A DNA stretch of 64,000 nt from Slackia sp. GTDB taxonomy: Bacteria; Actinomycetota; Coriobacteriia; Coriobacteriales; Eggerthellaceae. Under the pieces are notes generated by a model that had not been told where the DNA came from, searched no databases, and saw only the letters and a program-made list of their open reading frames with translations. This document shows positions 1-9,704 of this stretch, piece after piece. How positions within the stretch are numbered: the first letter of the stretch is position 1; every line of letters begins with the position of its first letter. The DNA lies in the NCBI GenBank assembly GCA_030527325.1, contig JAUNBA010000001.1, positions 124,001 to 188,000 on the forward strand, given 5' to 3'. A program made the position numbers and the translations under genes.

Positions 1-793
1 CCTCGCGCGTTTCCTTCTCGCTTACGGACTCCACGCGAACGCCCGATGCGTCCGTCGTCGTGGTGGTCGTGGTCTTCGTGGTCGTGACGCGCGGCATCGC
101 ATACGAAGAAAGCAGATCGGGAGTCAAGCTGAAGACGCCGTACGTGTGGCCGTCCTTCATAAGGATGCGGCCGCTCGCGTAATCTCGTATGCTCGATGAA
201 TCGATCTCGATGACCGAGGCCTCCTTCGACTCGTACGCATCGCGCGCTTCGTCGATCGATATCGCGCCGTCGGCCGCGCAATCGTCCTCATCGCCGCCGG
301 AGCGAAAGACGCTATCGTCCCGCGTCTGCCCATCGTCGGAAAAATGCCCGTCTTCGACGGAACCGTCCTGATATCGTCCGTCGAAAGCCTCGTCGAAAGT
401 ATCGGGGGATTCTTCGACCGACGCGGTCGATGACGGCTCCGAGACGACCGTCCCCTCGAACAATACGACGTCGTAACCGGCCATGTCGCCCGCCATGTCG
501 TCGATACTCGTGGCCGCTACGTTCAAACCGTGGCCCGCGTGCGATATGTACGAAGTCAGCACGATGAAGCCGGCAAGCACGAGCGCGGCGAACACGCCGA
601 GCGCCACACGCTCGCGCCGACGTTGCCGATCGGCCGTAGAAGCCCTGTCTTTCGCGTCGAGCAGACGCGCCGCCTCCTCCGAGCAGGAAAACGACTCTTG
701 CGCGCCCGTGCATCGCGCATCGTCGCGCTCTCGCTCGCGCGGCGCGCTCTCCTCGACTTCCTCCGCCTGTGCCAATAGTCCGCTCTTCATCAT
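1..793 (-). CDS. Membrane-anchored protein of unknown function, C-terminus cut by window edge
   Basis: I do not recognise this protein. The visible part is 264 codons. It has a charged N-terminal segment (about residues 1-61, rich in Glu and Arg), one hydrophobic helix (about 62-83, VALGVFAALVLAGFIVLT) and then an acidic, Ser/Asp-rich stretch predicted to lie outside the cell. Near the window edge is a run of three Thr, one Lys and seven Thr (about residues 235-245). The start is a double ATG at 793/790, 14 bases after the uvrA stop, so it is probably co-transcribed with uvrA although no strong ribosome binding site is visible. An overlapping longer frame in the same region is an Arg-rich artefact. 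The reading frame is certain; the function is not. Confidence 0.7.
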   Translation of the reverse strand, partial: MMKSGLLAQAEEVEESAPRERERDDARCTGAQESFSCSEEAARLLDAKDRASTADRQRRRERVALGVFAALVLAGFIVLTSYISHAGHGLNVAATSIDDMAGDMAGYDVVLFEGTVVSEPSSTASVEESPDTFDEAFDGRYQDGSVEDGHFSDDGQTRDDSVFRSGGDEDDCAADGAISIDEARDAYESKEASVIEIDSSSIRDYASGRILMKDGHTYGVFSLTPDLLSSYAMPRVTTTKTTTTTTTDASGVRVESVSEKETRE

Positions 794-807
794 CGATCGA
801 AGCGGGC

Positions 808-3693
808 CTATCGAGCGTCGCCGAGTATGTCGCGCAGGAACCTGCCCGTATGGCTCTCGGGGACGGAAGCCACGAACTCGGGCGTGCCGGAAGCCACCAC
901 GGTTCCACCGCGAGCACCGCCTTCGGGCCCCATGTCGATAATGCGATCTGCGCACTTGATGACATCGAGATTATGCTCGATGACAAGCACGGTATTGCCC
1001 TTGTCGACCAAGCGCTGCAGCACTTCGAGCAGCTGGCGGACGTCTTCCATGTGAAGACCCGTGGTAGGCTCGTCGAGAATATAGAGCGTCTTTCCGGTTT
1101 GACGGCGCTGCAGCTCGCTTGCAAGCTTCACACGCTGGGCCTCTCCGCCCGACAGCGTGGTGGCGGGCTGGCCGAGACGGATATACCCGAGGCCGACGTC
1201 ATGCAGCGTCTGGAGCTTGCGCGCCAAAGCGGGGATGTTCTTGAAGAACTCGAGCGCTTCTTCGACCGTCATATCGAGCACGTCGTACACGTTTTTCCCG
1301 CGATAGGTAACCTGCAGGGTTTCGCGGTTGTAGCGCTTTCCTCCACAGACCTCGCACGGAACGTAGACATCGGGAAGAAAATGCATTTCTATCTTAATCT
1401 GCCCATCGCCCTTGCAGGCTTCGCATCGGCCGCCGCTCACATTGAAGCTGAAGCGACCGGGCGCATAGCCGCGCGCCTTGGCCTCTTGCGTGCTCGCGAA
1501 CAGGGCGCGTATATCGTCCCACAATCCGATATACGTGGCGGGATTCGAGCGAGGAGTGCGGCCGATGGGGCTTTGGTCGATATCGATGATCTTGTCGAGG
1601 GCCTCGTATCCCGACAGCTTCCGATACGCGCCGGTGCGATGATGGGCCCGGTTGATCCGATTGGCCAAGGCAGGAGCGAGGGTGTCGGTGATAAGCGAGC
1701 TTTTGCCCGAACCCGAAACGCCCGTCACTACCGTCAACGTGCCTATCTCGATATCGATCGAAACGTTTTTGAGATTGTTCTCCCGAGCGCCCGACAACCG
1801 TATGGAGCCGCGACGAGGCGTGCGGCGATGCGCAGGGATTTCGATGCGGCGGCGCCCCGAAAGGTAGTCGGCAGTATAGCCGCCCGATGAAGCCGCCACT
1901 TCCTCAGGGGTGCCGCAGGCGACCACGGAACCGCCGCGCTCGCCCGCTCCAGGGCCCATGTCGATCACGTAGTCGGCATGCCTGATGGTATCTTCGTCGT
2001 GTTCGACCACGATCACCGTATTGCCCAGATCACGCAGATGCTCGAGCGTAGCGATCAGGCGTTCGTTGTCGCGTTGATGCAAACCGATAGAAGGCTCGTC
2101 GAGAATGTAGAGCACGCCCATAAGGCCTGCGCCTATCTGCGTGGCCAAACGGATGCGCTGGGCCTCGCCGCCCGATAGGCTGGCGGTCGCGCGGTCGAGC
2201 GTCAGGTAGTCGAGCCCTACATCGACGAGGAATTTCAAACGCGCCTTGATTTCTTTGACGATAGCGGCGCCGATGGCCGCATCGCGATCGGATAGGCGCA
2301 ACGCGTCGAAGAACGCCAGCGAATCGACGGCGGCCATCTCGCATACTTCGTGGATGTTCTTCCCGCCGACGGTGACCGCGAGTATTTCGGGACGCAGGCG
2401 TTTTCCCCCGCAAGCCGCACACGGGATGGTGGCGAAATACTTACCGTATTTCTCGCGCTGCGAATCCGATTGGGAATCCTTATAGCGGCCGAGCACGGCT
2501 GCGCAAGCACCCTCCCAATCGATATTCCAATAGGTTTCGCGGCCGTCGACCGTCACGTAATCGACGCGCACTTTCTCGCCCTCGATGCCGAACAGCAACG
2601 CATCCTGGACCTTTGCGGGAAGGTCCTCCCACGGCGTTGCCGGATCGAAACCCATATGGCGGCATACGGCGCGCAAGACCTGAGGGTAGTAATTTCCCGT
2701 CGCAAACGGCACGATGACCCCTTCGTTCAATGAAAGAGACGGATCGGGAACGAGCAATCCGGGATCGACTTCTTCGCGGCTTCCCAGTCCCGCGCAATCG
2801 GGGCACGCGCCGTACGGCGCGTTGAAGCTGAAATCGCGAGGCTGCAATTCGTCCATGGAGTGCCCGTGCTCGGGGCATGCCAGTGCGAGCGAGAACAGAT
2901 GGTCCGCCGACGAAACGCCCGCGAACCCCGACGACACGCCTTTGCGCTCCGAAGACGCTGCGGGCTCTTCGTCCACGATATGGACGATGACGCGGCCCGA
3001 TGCCAGCTTGGTGGCCGTTTCGACCGATTCGGCGATGCGGCCGAGCGCCGAGCTTTTCAAAACCACGCGATCGACCACCACGTCGATCGAATGCTTGAAT
3101 TTCTTATCGAGCTTCATCGGCTCGCCGTCGAGCCTGCGAACCTCGCCGTCGATGCGCACGCGCGAAAAGCCTTCTTTTTGCAAGTCGGCGAGTATTTTCG
3201 CATGCTCGCCCTTGCGGCCCGCCACCACCGGGGCGAGGATCAATGCGCGCTTGCCCTCCCCCAGCGCCACGATTTCGTCGGTGACCTGGTCGGTCGTGCG
3301 TTTTTTGATTTCGCGGCCGCATTCGGGGCAATGGGCGACGCCCACGCGAGCATAGAGCAGGCGCAGATAATCATAGATCTCCGTCGTGGTGCCGACGGTC
3401 GAACGAGGATTTTTCGACGTGGTTTTCTGATCGATCGCGACCGCCGGCGACAATCCGTCGATGCTGTCGAGGTCGGGCTTGTTCATCTGCCCCAAGAACT
3501 GACGAGCATACGCAGAAAGGCTCTCGACGTAGCGCCTCTGCCCTTCGGCGTAGATGGTGTCGAATGCCAGGCTCGATTTTCCACTTCCCGAAAGACCCGT
3601 GATGACCACGAGCTTGTCGCGCGGTATGGTGACGCTCACGTTTTTGAGGTTATGCTCGCGCGCGCCTTTGATCACGATGGAATCGCTTGCCAC
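808..3693 (-). CDS. uvrA: UvrA, excinuclease ABC subunit A
   Basis: DNA damage-recognition ATPase of nucleotide excision repair; it acts with UvrB and UvrC. The protein has 961 residues, the usual length. The first Walker A motif, GLSGSGKS, is at residues 33-40, followed by the UvrA-typical [16 protein letters not shown]. Two LSGGEAQR signature motifs and a second Walker A (GVSGSGKS) show the duplicated ABC layout. Zinc-binding Cys pairs are visible (CPECG, CPDC, CEAC...CEVC). The start is GTG, with an AAAGGGG ribosome site about 8 bases upstream. A Ser-rich insertion of about 20 residues lies just before the CPEHG segment. uvrB and uvrC are not in the window. A LexA-like site precedes it. 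Confidence 0.97.
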   Translation of the reverse strand: MASDSIVIKGAREHNLKNVSVTIPRDKLVVITGLSGSGKSSLAFDTIYAEGQRRYVESLSAYARQFLGQMNKPDLDSIDGLSPAVAIDQKTTSKNPRSTVGTTTEIYDYLRLLYARVGVAHCPECGREIKKRTTDQVTDEIVALGEGKRALILAPVVAGRKGEHAKILADLQKEGFSRVRIDGEVRRLDGEPMKLDKKFKHSIDVVVDRVVLKSSALGRIAESVETATKLASGRVIVHIVDEEPAASSERKGVSSGFAGVSSADHLFSLALACPEHGHSMDELQPRDFSFNAPYGACPDCAGLGSREEVDPGLLVPDPSLSLNEGVIVPFATGNYYPQVLRAVCRHMGFDPATPWEDLPAKVQDALLFGIEGEKVRVDYVTVDGRETYWNIDWEGACAAVLGRYKDSQSDSQREKYGKYFATIPCAACGGKRLRPEILAVTVGGKNIHEVCEMAAVDSLAFFDALRLSDRDAAIGAAIVKEIKARLKFLVDVGLDYLTLDRATASLSGGEAQRIRLATQIGAGLMGVLYILDEPSIGLHQRDNERLIATLEHLRDLGNTVIVVEHDEDTIRHADYVIDMGPGAGERGGSVVACGTPEEVAASSGGYTADYLSGRRRIEIPAHRRTPRRGSIRLSGARENNLKNVSIDIEIGTLTVVTGVSGSGKSSLITDTLAPALANRINRAHHRTGAYRKLSGYEALDKIIDIDQSPIGRTPRSNPATYIGLWDDIRALFASTQEAKARGYAPGRFSFNVSGGRCEACKGDGQIKIEMHFLPDVYVPCEVCGGKRYNRETLQVTYRGKNVYDVLDMTVEEALEFFKNIPALARKLQTLHDVGLGYIRLGQPATTLSGGEAQRVKLASELQRRQTGKTLYILDEPTTGLHMEDVRQLLEVLQRLVDKGNTVLVIEHNLDVIKCADRIIDMGPEGGARGGTVVASGTPEFVASVPESHTGRFLRDILGDAR

Positions 3694-3708
3694 TTATCGA
3701 ACCCCTTT

Positions 3709-3722
3709 CGAACGCATATTCA
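3709..3722 (-). promoter_or_regulatory. LexA-like operator upstream of uvrA
   Basis: On the minus strand this reads TGAATATGCGTTCG. It fits the Gram-positive SOS box GAAC-N4-GTTC with one half-site mismatch (GAAT-ATGC-GTTC). It sits 16-29 bases before the uvrA GTG and downstream of a possible -10 (TATACA, 3733-3738), where a repressor would block transcription. uvrA is a classical SOS gene. The site is inferred from sequence only; no lexA gene is in the window. Confidence 0.4.
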
Positions 3723-3806
3723 GCGCGCCCATTGTATAGCCGAACGCCGTGCGCCCGGATAAACGCGCACGAATTCCTCCATTCATCCAAAGAGCGCGCA
3801 CCCGTC

Positions 3807-4502
3807 TTACATGCCGGGCTTGACCAGGCCGCTTTCATATGCGGCGACCACCAGCTGCGCACGATCGTGCGCATCGAGCTTGGCCATGATGCGTCCCACG
3901 TGCGTGCGCACCGTGGCTGGAGATATGACGAGATCGGAAGCGATTTCGTCATTGCTCATCCCCCGACCAACCAGGCTCAATATCTCACGTTCACGCTCGG
4001 TGAGACCCTCGGCCGACGACCCGTCGAAGCGCGTCTTGCGTCTCGATGCCGCATACGTCTCCACCAAGCGGCGCGTAATGGACGGCTCGATCAGGGCATC
4101 GCCCTGCGAAACCACTCGCACGGCGCGCGCGAGCTCATCGGGATCAACGTCTTTGAGCAAAAACCCGCTGGCACCCGCGGCCAAAGCGTCGTATACGTAC
4201 TCGTCGATATCGAACGTAGTCAGGATGAGCACCGCGACATGCGACGTCAGGGAGTCTTCGGCGAGCGCGCGCGTGGCTTCGATACCGTTTTTGCGCGGCA
4301 TGCGGATATCCATGAGCAGCACATCGGGACGCATGCGACGGGCGAGCGCTACCGCATCGGAGCCGTCCACCGCCTCTCCTACCACTTCGATGTCGGGAAA
4401 CGACGAAAGAATCAAACGAAACCCCTTGCGCACCAGCGCCTGGTCGTCCGCGATCGCGACACGAATGCGCCTGCGCGCATCAGCCCTGTCGACTGCCATC
4501 AT
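3807..4502 (-). CDS. NarL/LuxR-family response regulator
   Basis: DNA-binding output protein of a two-component system. The receiver domain covers about residues 12-130: acidic pair DD at 19-20, phospho-acceptor Asp65 in DVLLMDIRMP, and the conserved Lys in GASGFLLKD. A LuxR-type helix-turn-helix follows at the C-terminus (LTEREREILSLVGRGMSN...). It overlaps the upstream histidine kinase by about 20 bases, so the two are translationally coupled partners. A second ATG at 4499 is an equally good start. Target genes and signal cannot be read from the sequence. Confidence 0.9.
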   Translation of the reverse strand: MMAVDRADARRRIRVAIADDQALVRKGFRLILSSFPDIEVVGEAVDGSDAVALARRMRPDVLLMDIRMPRKNGIEATRALAEDSLTSHVAVLILTTFDIDEYVYDALAAGASGFLLKDVDPDELARAVRVVSQGDALIEPSITRRLVETYAASRRKTRFDGSSAEGLTEREREILSLVGRGMSNDEIASDLVISPATVRTHVGRIMAKLDAHDRAQLVVAAYESGLVKPGM

Positions 4503-5790
4503 GAAATCCCTCCAAAGGTATATCCGCCGTCAGCACGCATCCGTTCTCTCCGCGCACGCCGAACGTCCCTCCGAGCGCGCCGATGCGCTCGGCCATCCCC
4601 TGCAACCCGTGGCCGTCCGCTTCACGACGATCGGAGGAAGAAAGACCGACGCCGTCGTCGGAAAACGAAAGCGACGCCGTCTTGGACGTCGATATGAGCA
4701 CGATTTCGACGCGAGAGGCACGCGCATGCCTCACCGTATTCGTAGCCGCTTCGCGAATGAGGGAGAACAGAGCCATGTCAACGAAGGCAGGAACGCGCTC
4801 CTTATCGTAACCGCGCAACGAACACTGCACGACAAGGCCTGCGCGCTCGAGATACGCCACCACATCCTCTATGCGTTCGGTGCCTTCCGCAGGCGCCGTC
4901 GCCGCAGGACCGTCCCCTCGAAGAACGCCCACCATAGAGCGAATCTCGTCCAGGGCGCCTTTCGAAACGGACCGGATATCGGCGATGGCCTCGCGGGCGG
5001 CGGCCGGATCGCGCTCGACCAAGCGTTCGGCAGCAGCGGCCTGAATGGCCACCGCCGAAAGCGAATGGGCCGTGATGTCGTGCACGTCACGCGCGATACG
5101 CACGCGCTCTTCGGCGACGCGGCGCGCCGCCAGCTCTTCGCGCCCGCGCTCCGCTTCCTCGAGGCGGCGCTTGGTCTCTTGCACATATGCCCGATACGTA
5201 TGCACGGCAAACCCTGCCGAAGCAGCGGCCGCTATGAAAATCACGTTCTCGCCGCGCAGGACGGCCGCAAGCGCTTCGCTGGGAAGCGGCGTCGGCGTCG
5301 CGAACATCACGACGGCGGAAACGGCTCCCGCGATCAAACCGCGACGTCCGCCCCATTCGCACGCGACCGTGAAAACGGCGATCAAGGGACCCGCCGCCGT
5401 CAAAGCATAACCCGACATGAAGCCGCTCGAAAAGAAGAAACAGGCCAGAACGATTCCCAACGTCGGCCACGGGGCGACCCTGCGCATGACAAGCGGCAAT
5501 GTGGTGAATGCAAGAGCCGCATACGCATAGCGGTTCGGCACGATATTGACCAACCCCGCCATTTCCCTGAAAGGCCCGTCGACATACAGAACCGACGTAG
5601 ACGCAAGCACGAGCTGCGCGCATCCGAACGAAAACGCGGCGAGGGCGATAAGGATATCGACCAGCCAATCGCGCGGGCGCATATCGTCAGGGCCCTCGGG
5701 TCCGCCCGTAACTGACGAAACGACGAAATCGCCTATGCGGCGGGCGATTTCCGCCACCGCGCCTTCGGCATGCTCTCTCATATTCCCCAT
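4480..5790 (-). CDS. NarL-type sensor histidine kinase (HisKA_3/HATPase)
   Basis: Membrane histidine kinase partnered with the overlapping response regulator. It has 436 residues. A hydrophobic N-terminal half (about residues 42-200) holds roughly five to six membrane helices with short loops and no large external sensor domain. A linker coiled coil (about 200-230) follows, then a HisKA_3 dimerisation helix with the phospho-acceptor His237 in ARDVHDITAHSLSAVAIQ. The C-terminal HATPase domain has the N-box region (REAATNTVRHARAS) and G-box FSDDGVGL. This DesK/LiaS-like architecture often senses membrane or envelope state; that is a family tendency, not something shown here. The start is near the end of trmFO, with an 88-base gap. 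Confidence 0.9.
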   Translation of the reverse strand: MGNMREHAEGAVAEIARRIGDFVVSSVTGGPEGPDDMRPRDWLVDILIALAAFSFGCAQLVLASTSVLYVDGPFREMAGLVNIVPNRYAYAALAFTTLPLVMRRVAPWPTLGIVLACFFFSSGFMSGYALTAAGPLIAVFTVACEWGGRRGLIAGAVSAVVMFATPTPLPSEALAAVLRGENVIFIAAAASAGFAVHTYRAYVQETKRRLEEAERGREELAARRVAEERVRIARDVHDITAHSLSAVAIQAAAAERLVERDPAAAREAIADIRSVSKGALDEIRSMVGVLRGDGPAATAPAEGTERIEDVVAYLERAGLVVQCSLRGYDKERVPAFVDMALFSLIREAATNTVRHARASRVEIVLISTSKTASLSFSDDGVGLSSSDRREADGHGLQGMAERIGALGGTFGVRGENGCVLTADIPLEGFHDGSRQG

Positions 5791-5878
5791 CCGTCTTACG
5801 CCGTTCGATACGGCTTACGCTATCGCACGACGCACCGAAGCCGTACGCGCGTCGCAAATCGTATCGAACGGCCCGTCT

Positions 5879-7222
5879 TTACAAAAGGCCTTGCGCGCGC
5901 AGCGATGCGCAATATCCAAGAAGCGCGTCGTGTCCCCGTCGGGCATACGCCGCGTAACGCTGCTGCTTATTGCGGATATGCTCCTCGAGAGGCTCCATGA
6001 TGCCGAAATTGACATGCATAGGCTGGTAATCCAGGGTGGCCTCGTCAGTGGCATAGGCAAGCAGCGAACCGAATGCCATCGAGCGCGGCATCGCGGGAAG
6101 GGCCTTCCCCTTCACCTGCGCGAACACCGAAAGTGCCGCCACAAGGCCCGACATGATCGCCTCGCAATACCCCTCGGTGCCCGCCAGCTGGCCCGCAACG
6201 TACACGGGAGATTCAGGACGGCTCGCGCAAGCGAAACGCAGCGAAGCGTCCAGAAGCTTCGGGGCGCATATGAACGTATTACGATGCATGACGCCGTACC
6301 GGGCGAATTCCGCATGCTCGAGACCTGGAATCATACGGAACACCCTGCGCTGCTCGGGAAATGTCAGATTCGTCTGGAACCCGACCAGATTGTATGCCGT
6401 CAAATCGGCGTTTTCCGCGCGCAGCTGCACGGCCGCCCACGGACGGCGACCCGTAACCGGATCGGTCAGCCCGACAGGTTTGCACGTACCGAACCGGGGC
6501 GCATCGCGGCCCTTGCGGGCGATCTCCTCGATCGGCTGGCACGCCTGGAACAAATCGCGCGTTTCGAACTCTTTTTTCACGACGCGATCAGCGGACAGCA
6601 ATGCATCGACGAACGCATCGTAGCGTTCCTTCGAAAAGGGCGCATTCAAATAATCGCCCGGCGCATCGGCTTCGTAGCGCGACTGCCTGAACAGCACGGA
6701 TTCGTCCAACGAATCAGCCATCACGATAGGCGCGGCCGCATCGTAAAACGCCATGTTATCCGCGCCGCTGCGATCGGAAATCCACGATGCCAAAGCGTCG
6801 GAAGTCAAAGGACCCGTCGCGAGAATGGTCGCATCGGCCCTCAAAGAAGGCTCACGGACCTCTTCGACGATGTACTCGATCAGGGGATGCTCGCACACGC
6901 GACGCGTGACTGCCGCGGAAAAGGCCTCCCGGTCGACCGCCAAAGCGCCTCCCGCATCGACGCGATGCGCATACGCCTCCTCGATCAGCTGCGACCCCAA
7001 TGCTGCAAGCTCCGCCTTCAACATGCCTGCGGCGCTTTCGGGCTTCGTGCTTTTCAAAGAATTCGAGCAGACGAGCTCCGCGCAATCGGAGCCATGGTGC
7101 ACCGCCGTGGACGAAACGGGGCGCATTTCGTAAAGGCGGACCTTCACGCCACGCGCCGCAAGCTGCAACGCCGCTTCGCTTCCCGCAAGGCCCGCACCGA
7201 TGATATCAACTGTTTTTTCCAT
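5879..7222 (-). CDS. trmFO: TrmFO, folate- and FAD-dependent tRNA (uracil-54-C5)-methyltransferase
   Basis: Forms ribothymidine at position 54 of the tRNA T-loop using methylenetetrahydrofolate and FADH2. From the ATG at 7222 the protein has 447 residues, typical for the family. The N-terminal dinucleotide-binding motif is VDIIGAGLAGSEAAL. The family segments CAELVCSNSLKS and LEEHIRNKQQRYAAYARRG are present. An ATG 12 bases upstream (7234) is in frame, but starting there would place extra residues before the FAD motif. It follows dprA by about 30 bases, a trmFO/dprA neighbourhood known from Gram-positive bacteria. Confidence 0.95.
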   Translation of the reverse strand: MEKTVDIIGAGLAGSEAALQLAARGVKVRLYEMRPVSSTAVHHGSDCAELVCSNSLKSTKPESAAGMLKAELAALGSQLIEEAYAHRVDAGGALAVDREAFSAAVTRRVCEHPLIEYIVEEVREPSLRADATILATGPLTSDALASWISDRSGADNMAFYDAAAPIVMADSLDESVLFRQSRYEADAPGDYLNAPFSKERYDAFVDALLSADRVVKKEFETRDLFQACQPIEEIARKGRDAPRFGTCKPVGLTDPVTGRRPWAAVQLRAENADLTAYNLVGFQTNLTFPEQRRVFRMIPGLEHAEFARYGVMHRNTFICAPKLLDASLRFACASRPESPVYVAGQLAGTEGYCEAIMSGLVAALSVFAQVKGKALPAMPRSMAFGSLLAYATDEATLDYQPMHVNFGIMEPLEEHIRNKQQRYAAYARRGHDALLGYCASLRAQGLL

Positions 7223-7252
7223 GCCGCAAAGCATACCATGGCAACGAGGACT

Positions 7253-8206
7253 CTACCGCGATACGCCGAATCTTCCATCGGGAAACCGCTCCACCACGCC
7301 CTGTATCTCGAAACGGCCCACGCAAGCCATGAGCTCGGCCGTCGTCGAGAACAATGGCACGGCGCCGTCCACGAACGCATCCGTCATCTGCTCCAAACGC
7401 ATAGGATCCGCGCGCAGTGCACGGATGAGCTCGCCTTCGGGTCCCACGCCCTCTTCAAAGGCAGGCGACGGACCGCCGATGCCGCAGGCATCATCGACGG
7501 AGAAAAGCCTGCCGCCATAATCGAAGAAAAGCCGATCGAGCATCTCGCGAAACGAGGATTCGTCGACGACCGGCATGGCCCCTTGCGCGATCAAGGCATT
7601 CGCGCCACGCGATGTTTCCGAAAAAACGGATCCGGGAACGGCGAAGACTTCGCGGTTGACAGCCAACGCCTCGTCCGCCGTCGAAAACGTCCCGCTCGGA
7701 ATACCCGCCTCGACGACAAGCGTCGCCTTTGCGAGGCCGGCTATCAATCTGTTGCGCAGACGGAACGTATACGGCTTCGGCGGAAACGTCCACGGATGCT
7801 CGGACACGACGGCTCCGCCCGATGCGACGATACGGTTGAACAGCCCGATGTTGCATGCCGGATACGGCTCGTCGCATCCTCCGCCGAGAAAAGCGACCGT
7901 AATGCCCCCATGGGCGATAGCGACCTCATGGGCCGCCGCGTCGCAACCCCGCGCACCGCCCGATATGATAGAAATACCGCGATCCGCAGCGATGCCCGCG
8001 AACAGCTTCGCGGCATGCATGCCGTACGGAGTCGCCTTGCGCGCCCCCACCACGGCAAGGCCCTCGCGCAGCGCGGAAGCGTCCCCTATCCCGTAGAGCA
8101 CGGGCGGCGCATCGTCAAGCGCATCGAACGCGGCGGGATACCCGGCAGACCCCCGAGCAAGCTCCCAACGCGGACCCTGTATGGAAGCATCGTTCGAACG
8201 CGACAT
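7253..8206 (-). CDS. dprA: DprA/Smf, DNA-processing protein
   Basis: Binds incoming single-stranded DNA and loads RecA during natural transformation. The protein has 317 residues. The Rossmann-like core carries the family signatures VVGARKATPYG, SGGARGCDAAAHEVA and the RNRLIAGL segment followed by VVEAGIPSGT. A short C-terminal winged-helix-like region follows. The ATG at 8206 overlaps the comM stop (TGATG), so translation is coupled; the in-frame GTG at 8209 is less likely. Together with comM, comEA and comEC in this window it argues for a DNA-uptake pathway. Confidence 0.95.
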   Translation of the reverse strand: MSRSNDASIQGPRWELARGSAGYPAAFDALDDAPPVLYGIGDASALREGLAVVGARKATPYGMHAAKLFAGIAADRGISIISGGARGCDAAAHEVAIAHGGITVAFLGGGCDEPYPACNIGLFNRIVASGGAVVSEHPWTFPPKPYTFRLRNRLIAGLAKATLVVEAGIPSGTFSTADEALAVNREVFAVPGSVFSETSRGANALIAQGAMPVVDESSFREMLDRLFFDYGGRLFSVDDACGIGGPSPAFEEGVGPEGELIRALRADPMRLEQMTDAFVDGAVPLFSTTAELMACVGRFEIQGVVERFPDGRFGVSR

Positions 8207-9702
8207 CACACGCCCCTCCTCATTCTGAATCCGACCGCCTCGAGCAGGTCTTCCTCGCGCACGCGCTCGCTACGATCCATATCCGCGATCGTGCGCGCAA
8301 CTCCGAGAACCCGCATGATTCCCCGACCCGACAGCCCCTGCACGCGCGCTGCCTGCTCGACCAGGCGAAGCTCGGTATCGGCCATCCTGCAACAGCGCAA
8401 CAAGGCCTCGCCGTCAGCCGAAAACGGCGCATCGCCCTTGCGCTCGCATCGCCATCGGGCGAACTCCCTCGCAGTCAAAACCCCGACGCGCAAATCGTCC
8501 GACGTCGCCGCCCGTTCGTCGCCGCGCCCCAAAAGCACGGATGGGTCGCAACGCCACACATCGACATGCATATCGATACGGTCGAGCAACGGACCGCCGA
8601 TACGACCCTGATAGCGCGACACTTGCGTTTCGGTGCATCGGCACGCCTTATCGGGATCGCCGAAAAACCCGCAGGGACACGGATTGGCAGCGGCAACGAG
8701 CATGAATCGACAAGGAAGCTCGACGGACCCATCCGCCCTGGTTATCGACACGCGCCCCTGCTCCATAGGCTGCCGTAAAGCCTGCAAGACCGCAGGCGAG
8801 AACTCGGGCAGCTCATCGAGGAACAAAACCCCCTGATGCGCAAGCGAAGCCTCCCCCGGCCTCACTGGATTGCCGCCGCCGATCAGACCCGCCATGCTCG
8901 AAGAATGATGCACGCTGCGAAACGGCCTGATTCCCGCCAAGACGCCGTCGACGGATTCTCCCGCAACCGAATGAATCGTGGCGGCCTCCATGCGTTGCCG
9001 TTCGTCAAGCTCGGGAAGAATGGAAGGAAGCGCCGAGGCAAGCATGCTTTTCCCCGAGCCGGGAGGCCCCATGAATAAAATGCCGTGGCTTCCTGCAGCC
9101 GCTATCTGCAAGGCGCGCTTCGCGGACTCGTTGCCGTAAATAGATCCGAAATCGAGAGCGGAAACGCTTTGCCCAGCCGGAGGAAACGCAAGGCGCGCAA
9201 ACTCGCACGAACGCAAATCGCAAAGCGACCTGACGCCGTATTGGACCGTCCCCGTAAGCGGAGCGCAATCGCGCGCGTCGCTCGATACCGCCAAATCAAG
9301 ACCTGATTCCGCCGCGCACACGGCATACGATAGCGTTCCGCGAACCGGACGCACGCGACCCTCCAACGAGAGCTCCCCCACCAAAAGAAACGCCTCGAGC
9401 CTGCGCGCATCGACTTGGCCCGTAGCCGCCAAAATGGCCGCCGCGATCGGAAGATCGAATCCCGACCCCGCTTTTCGAAGGGAGCTGGGCGCGAGATTGA
9501 CGACCACCTTGCTCGCAGGCATCGCGTATCCGCACGCACGTATGGCCGCACGAACCCGCTCCTGGGATTCGCGCACGGCGGCATCTGGCATGCCGACGAT
9601 AGTCATGCCCGGCAACCCCGAAGAAACCGCCACCTCCACATCGACGGGAGTCGCACGCACGCCCTTTATGCAGGCCGTATGCAGCACGCATTGCAGATGC
9701 AT
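8206..9702 (-). CDS. comM: ComM/YifB-family AAA+ ATPase (magnesium-chelatase-like)
   Basis: In Gram-negative bacteria ComM is a hexameric helicase that promotes branch migration during transformation; this is the same family. From ATG 9702 it has 498 residues. It has an N-terminal Lon-protease-like fold (CIKGVRATPVDVEVAVSSGL), a Walker A GPPGSGKSML, a Walker B LFLDELPEF, and the Cys-rich NPCPCGFFGDPDKACRC segment. A C-terminal Mg-chelatase helical domain follows. ATG 9702 has a GGGGTG sequence 6 bases upstream; GTG 9711 is in frame but lacks one. It lies between yraN and dprA, a common arrangement. Confidence 0.93.
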   Translation of the reverse strand: MHLQCVLHTACIKGVRATPVDVEVAVSSGLPGMTIVGMPDAAVRESQERVRAAIRACGYAMPASKVVVNLAPSSLRKAGSGFDLPIAAAILAATGQVDARRLEAFLLVGELSLEGRVRPVRGTLSYAVCAAESGLDLAVSSDARDCAPLTGTVQYGVRSLCDLRSCEFARLAFPPAGQSVSALDFGSIYGNESAKRALQIAAAGSHGILFMGPPGSGKSMLASALPSILPELDERQRMEAATIHSVAGESVDGVLAGIRPFRSVHHSSSMAGLIGGGNPVRPGEASLAHQGVLFLDELPEFSPAVLQALRQPMEQGRVSITRADGSVELPCRFMLVAAANPCPCGFFGDPDKACRCTETQVSRYQGRIGGPLLDRIDMHVDVWRCDPSVLLGRGDERAATSDDLRVGVLTAREFARWRCERKGDAPFSADGEALLRCCRMADTELRLVEQAARVQGLSGRGIMRVLGVARTIADMDRSERVREEDLLEAVGFRMRRGV

Positions 9703-9704
9703 CC

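Noticed and set aside
81..125. Short tandem repeat near the left edge as a possible CRISPR or minisatellite
   Set aside because: It is a run of ACC/ACG codons inside an open frame (poly-Thr), with no spacers or longer repeats.
312..1124. A minus-strand frame overlapping uvrA and the left-edge gene
   Set aside because: It overlaps the conserved uvrA C-terminus in a different frame and is Arg/Ala-rich; the neighbouring frame encodes the protein with a clear membrane helix.
5546..8611. A 1021-codon plus-strand open frame opposite trmFO and dprA
   Set aside because: Same reason: antisense to well-supported genes, with shadow-type composition.
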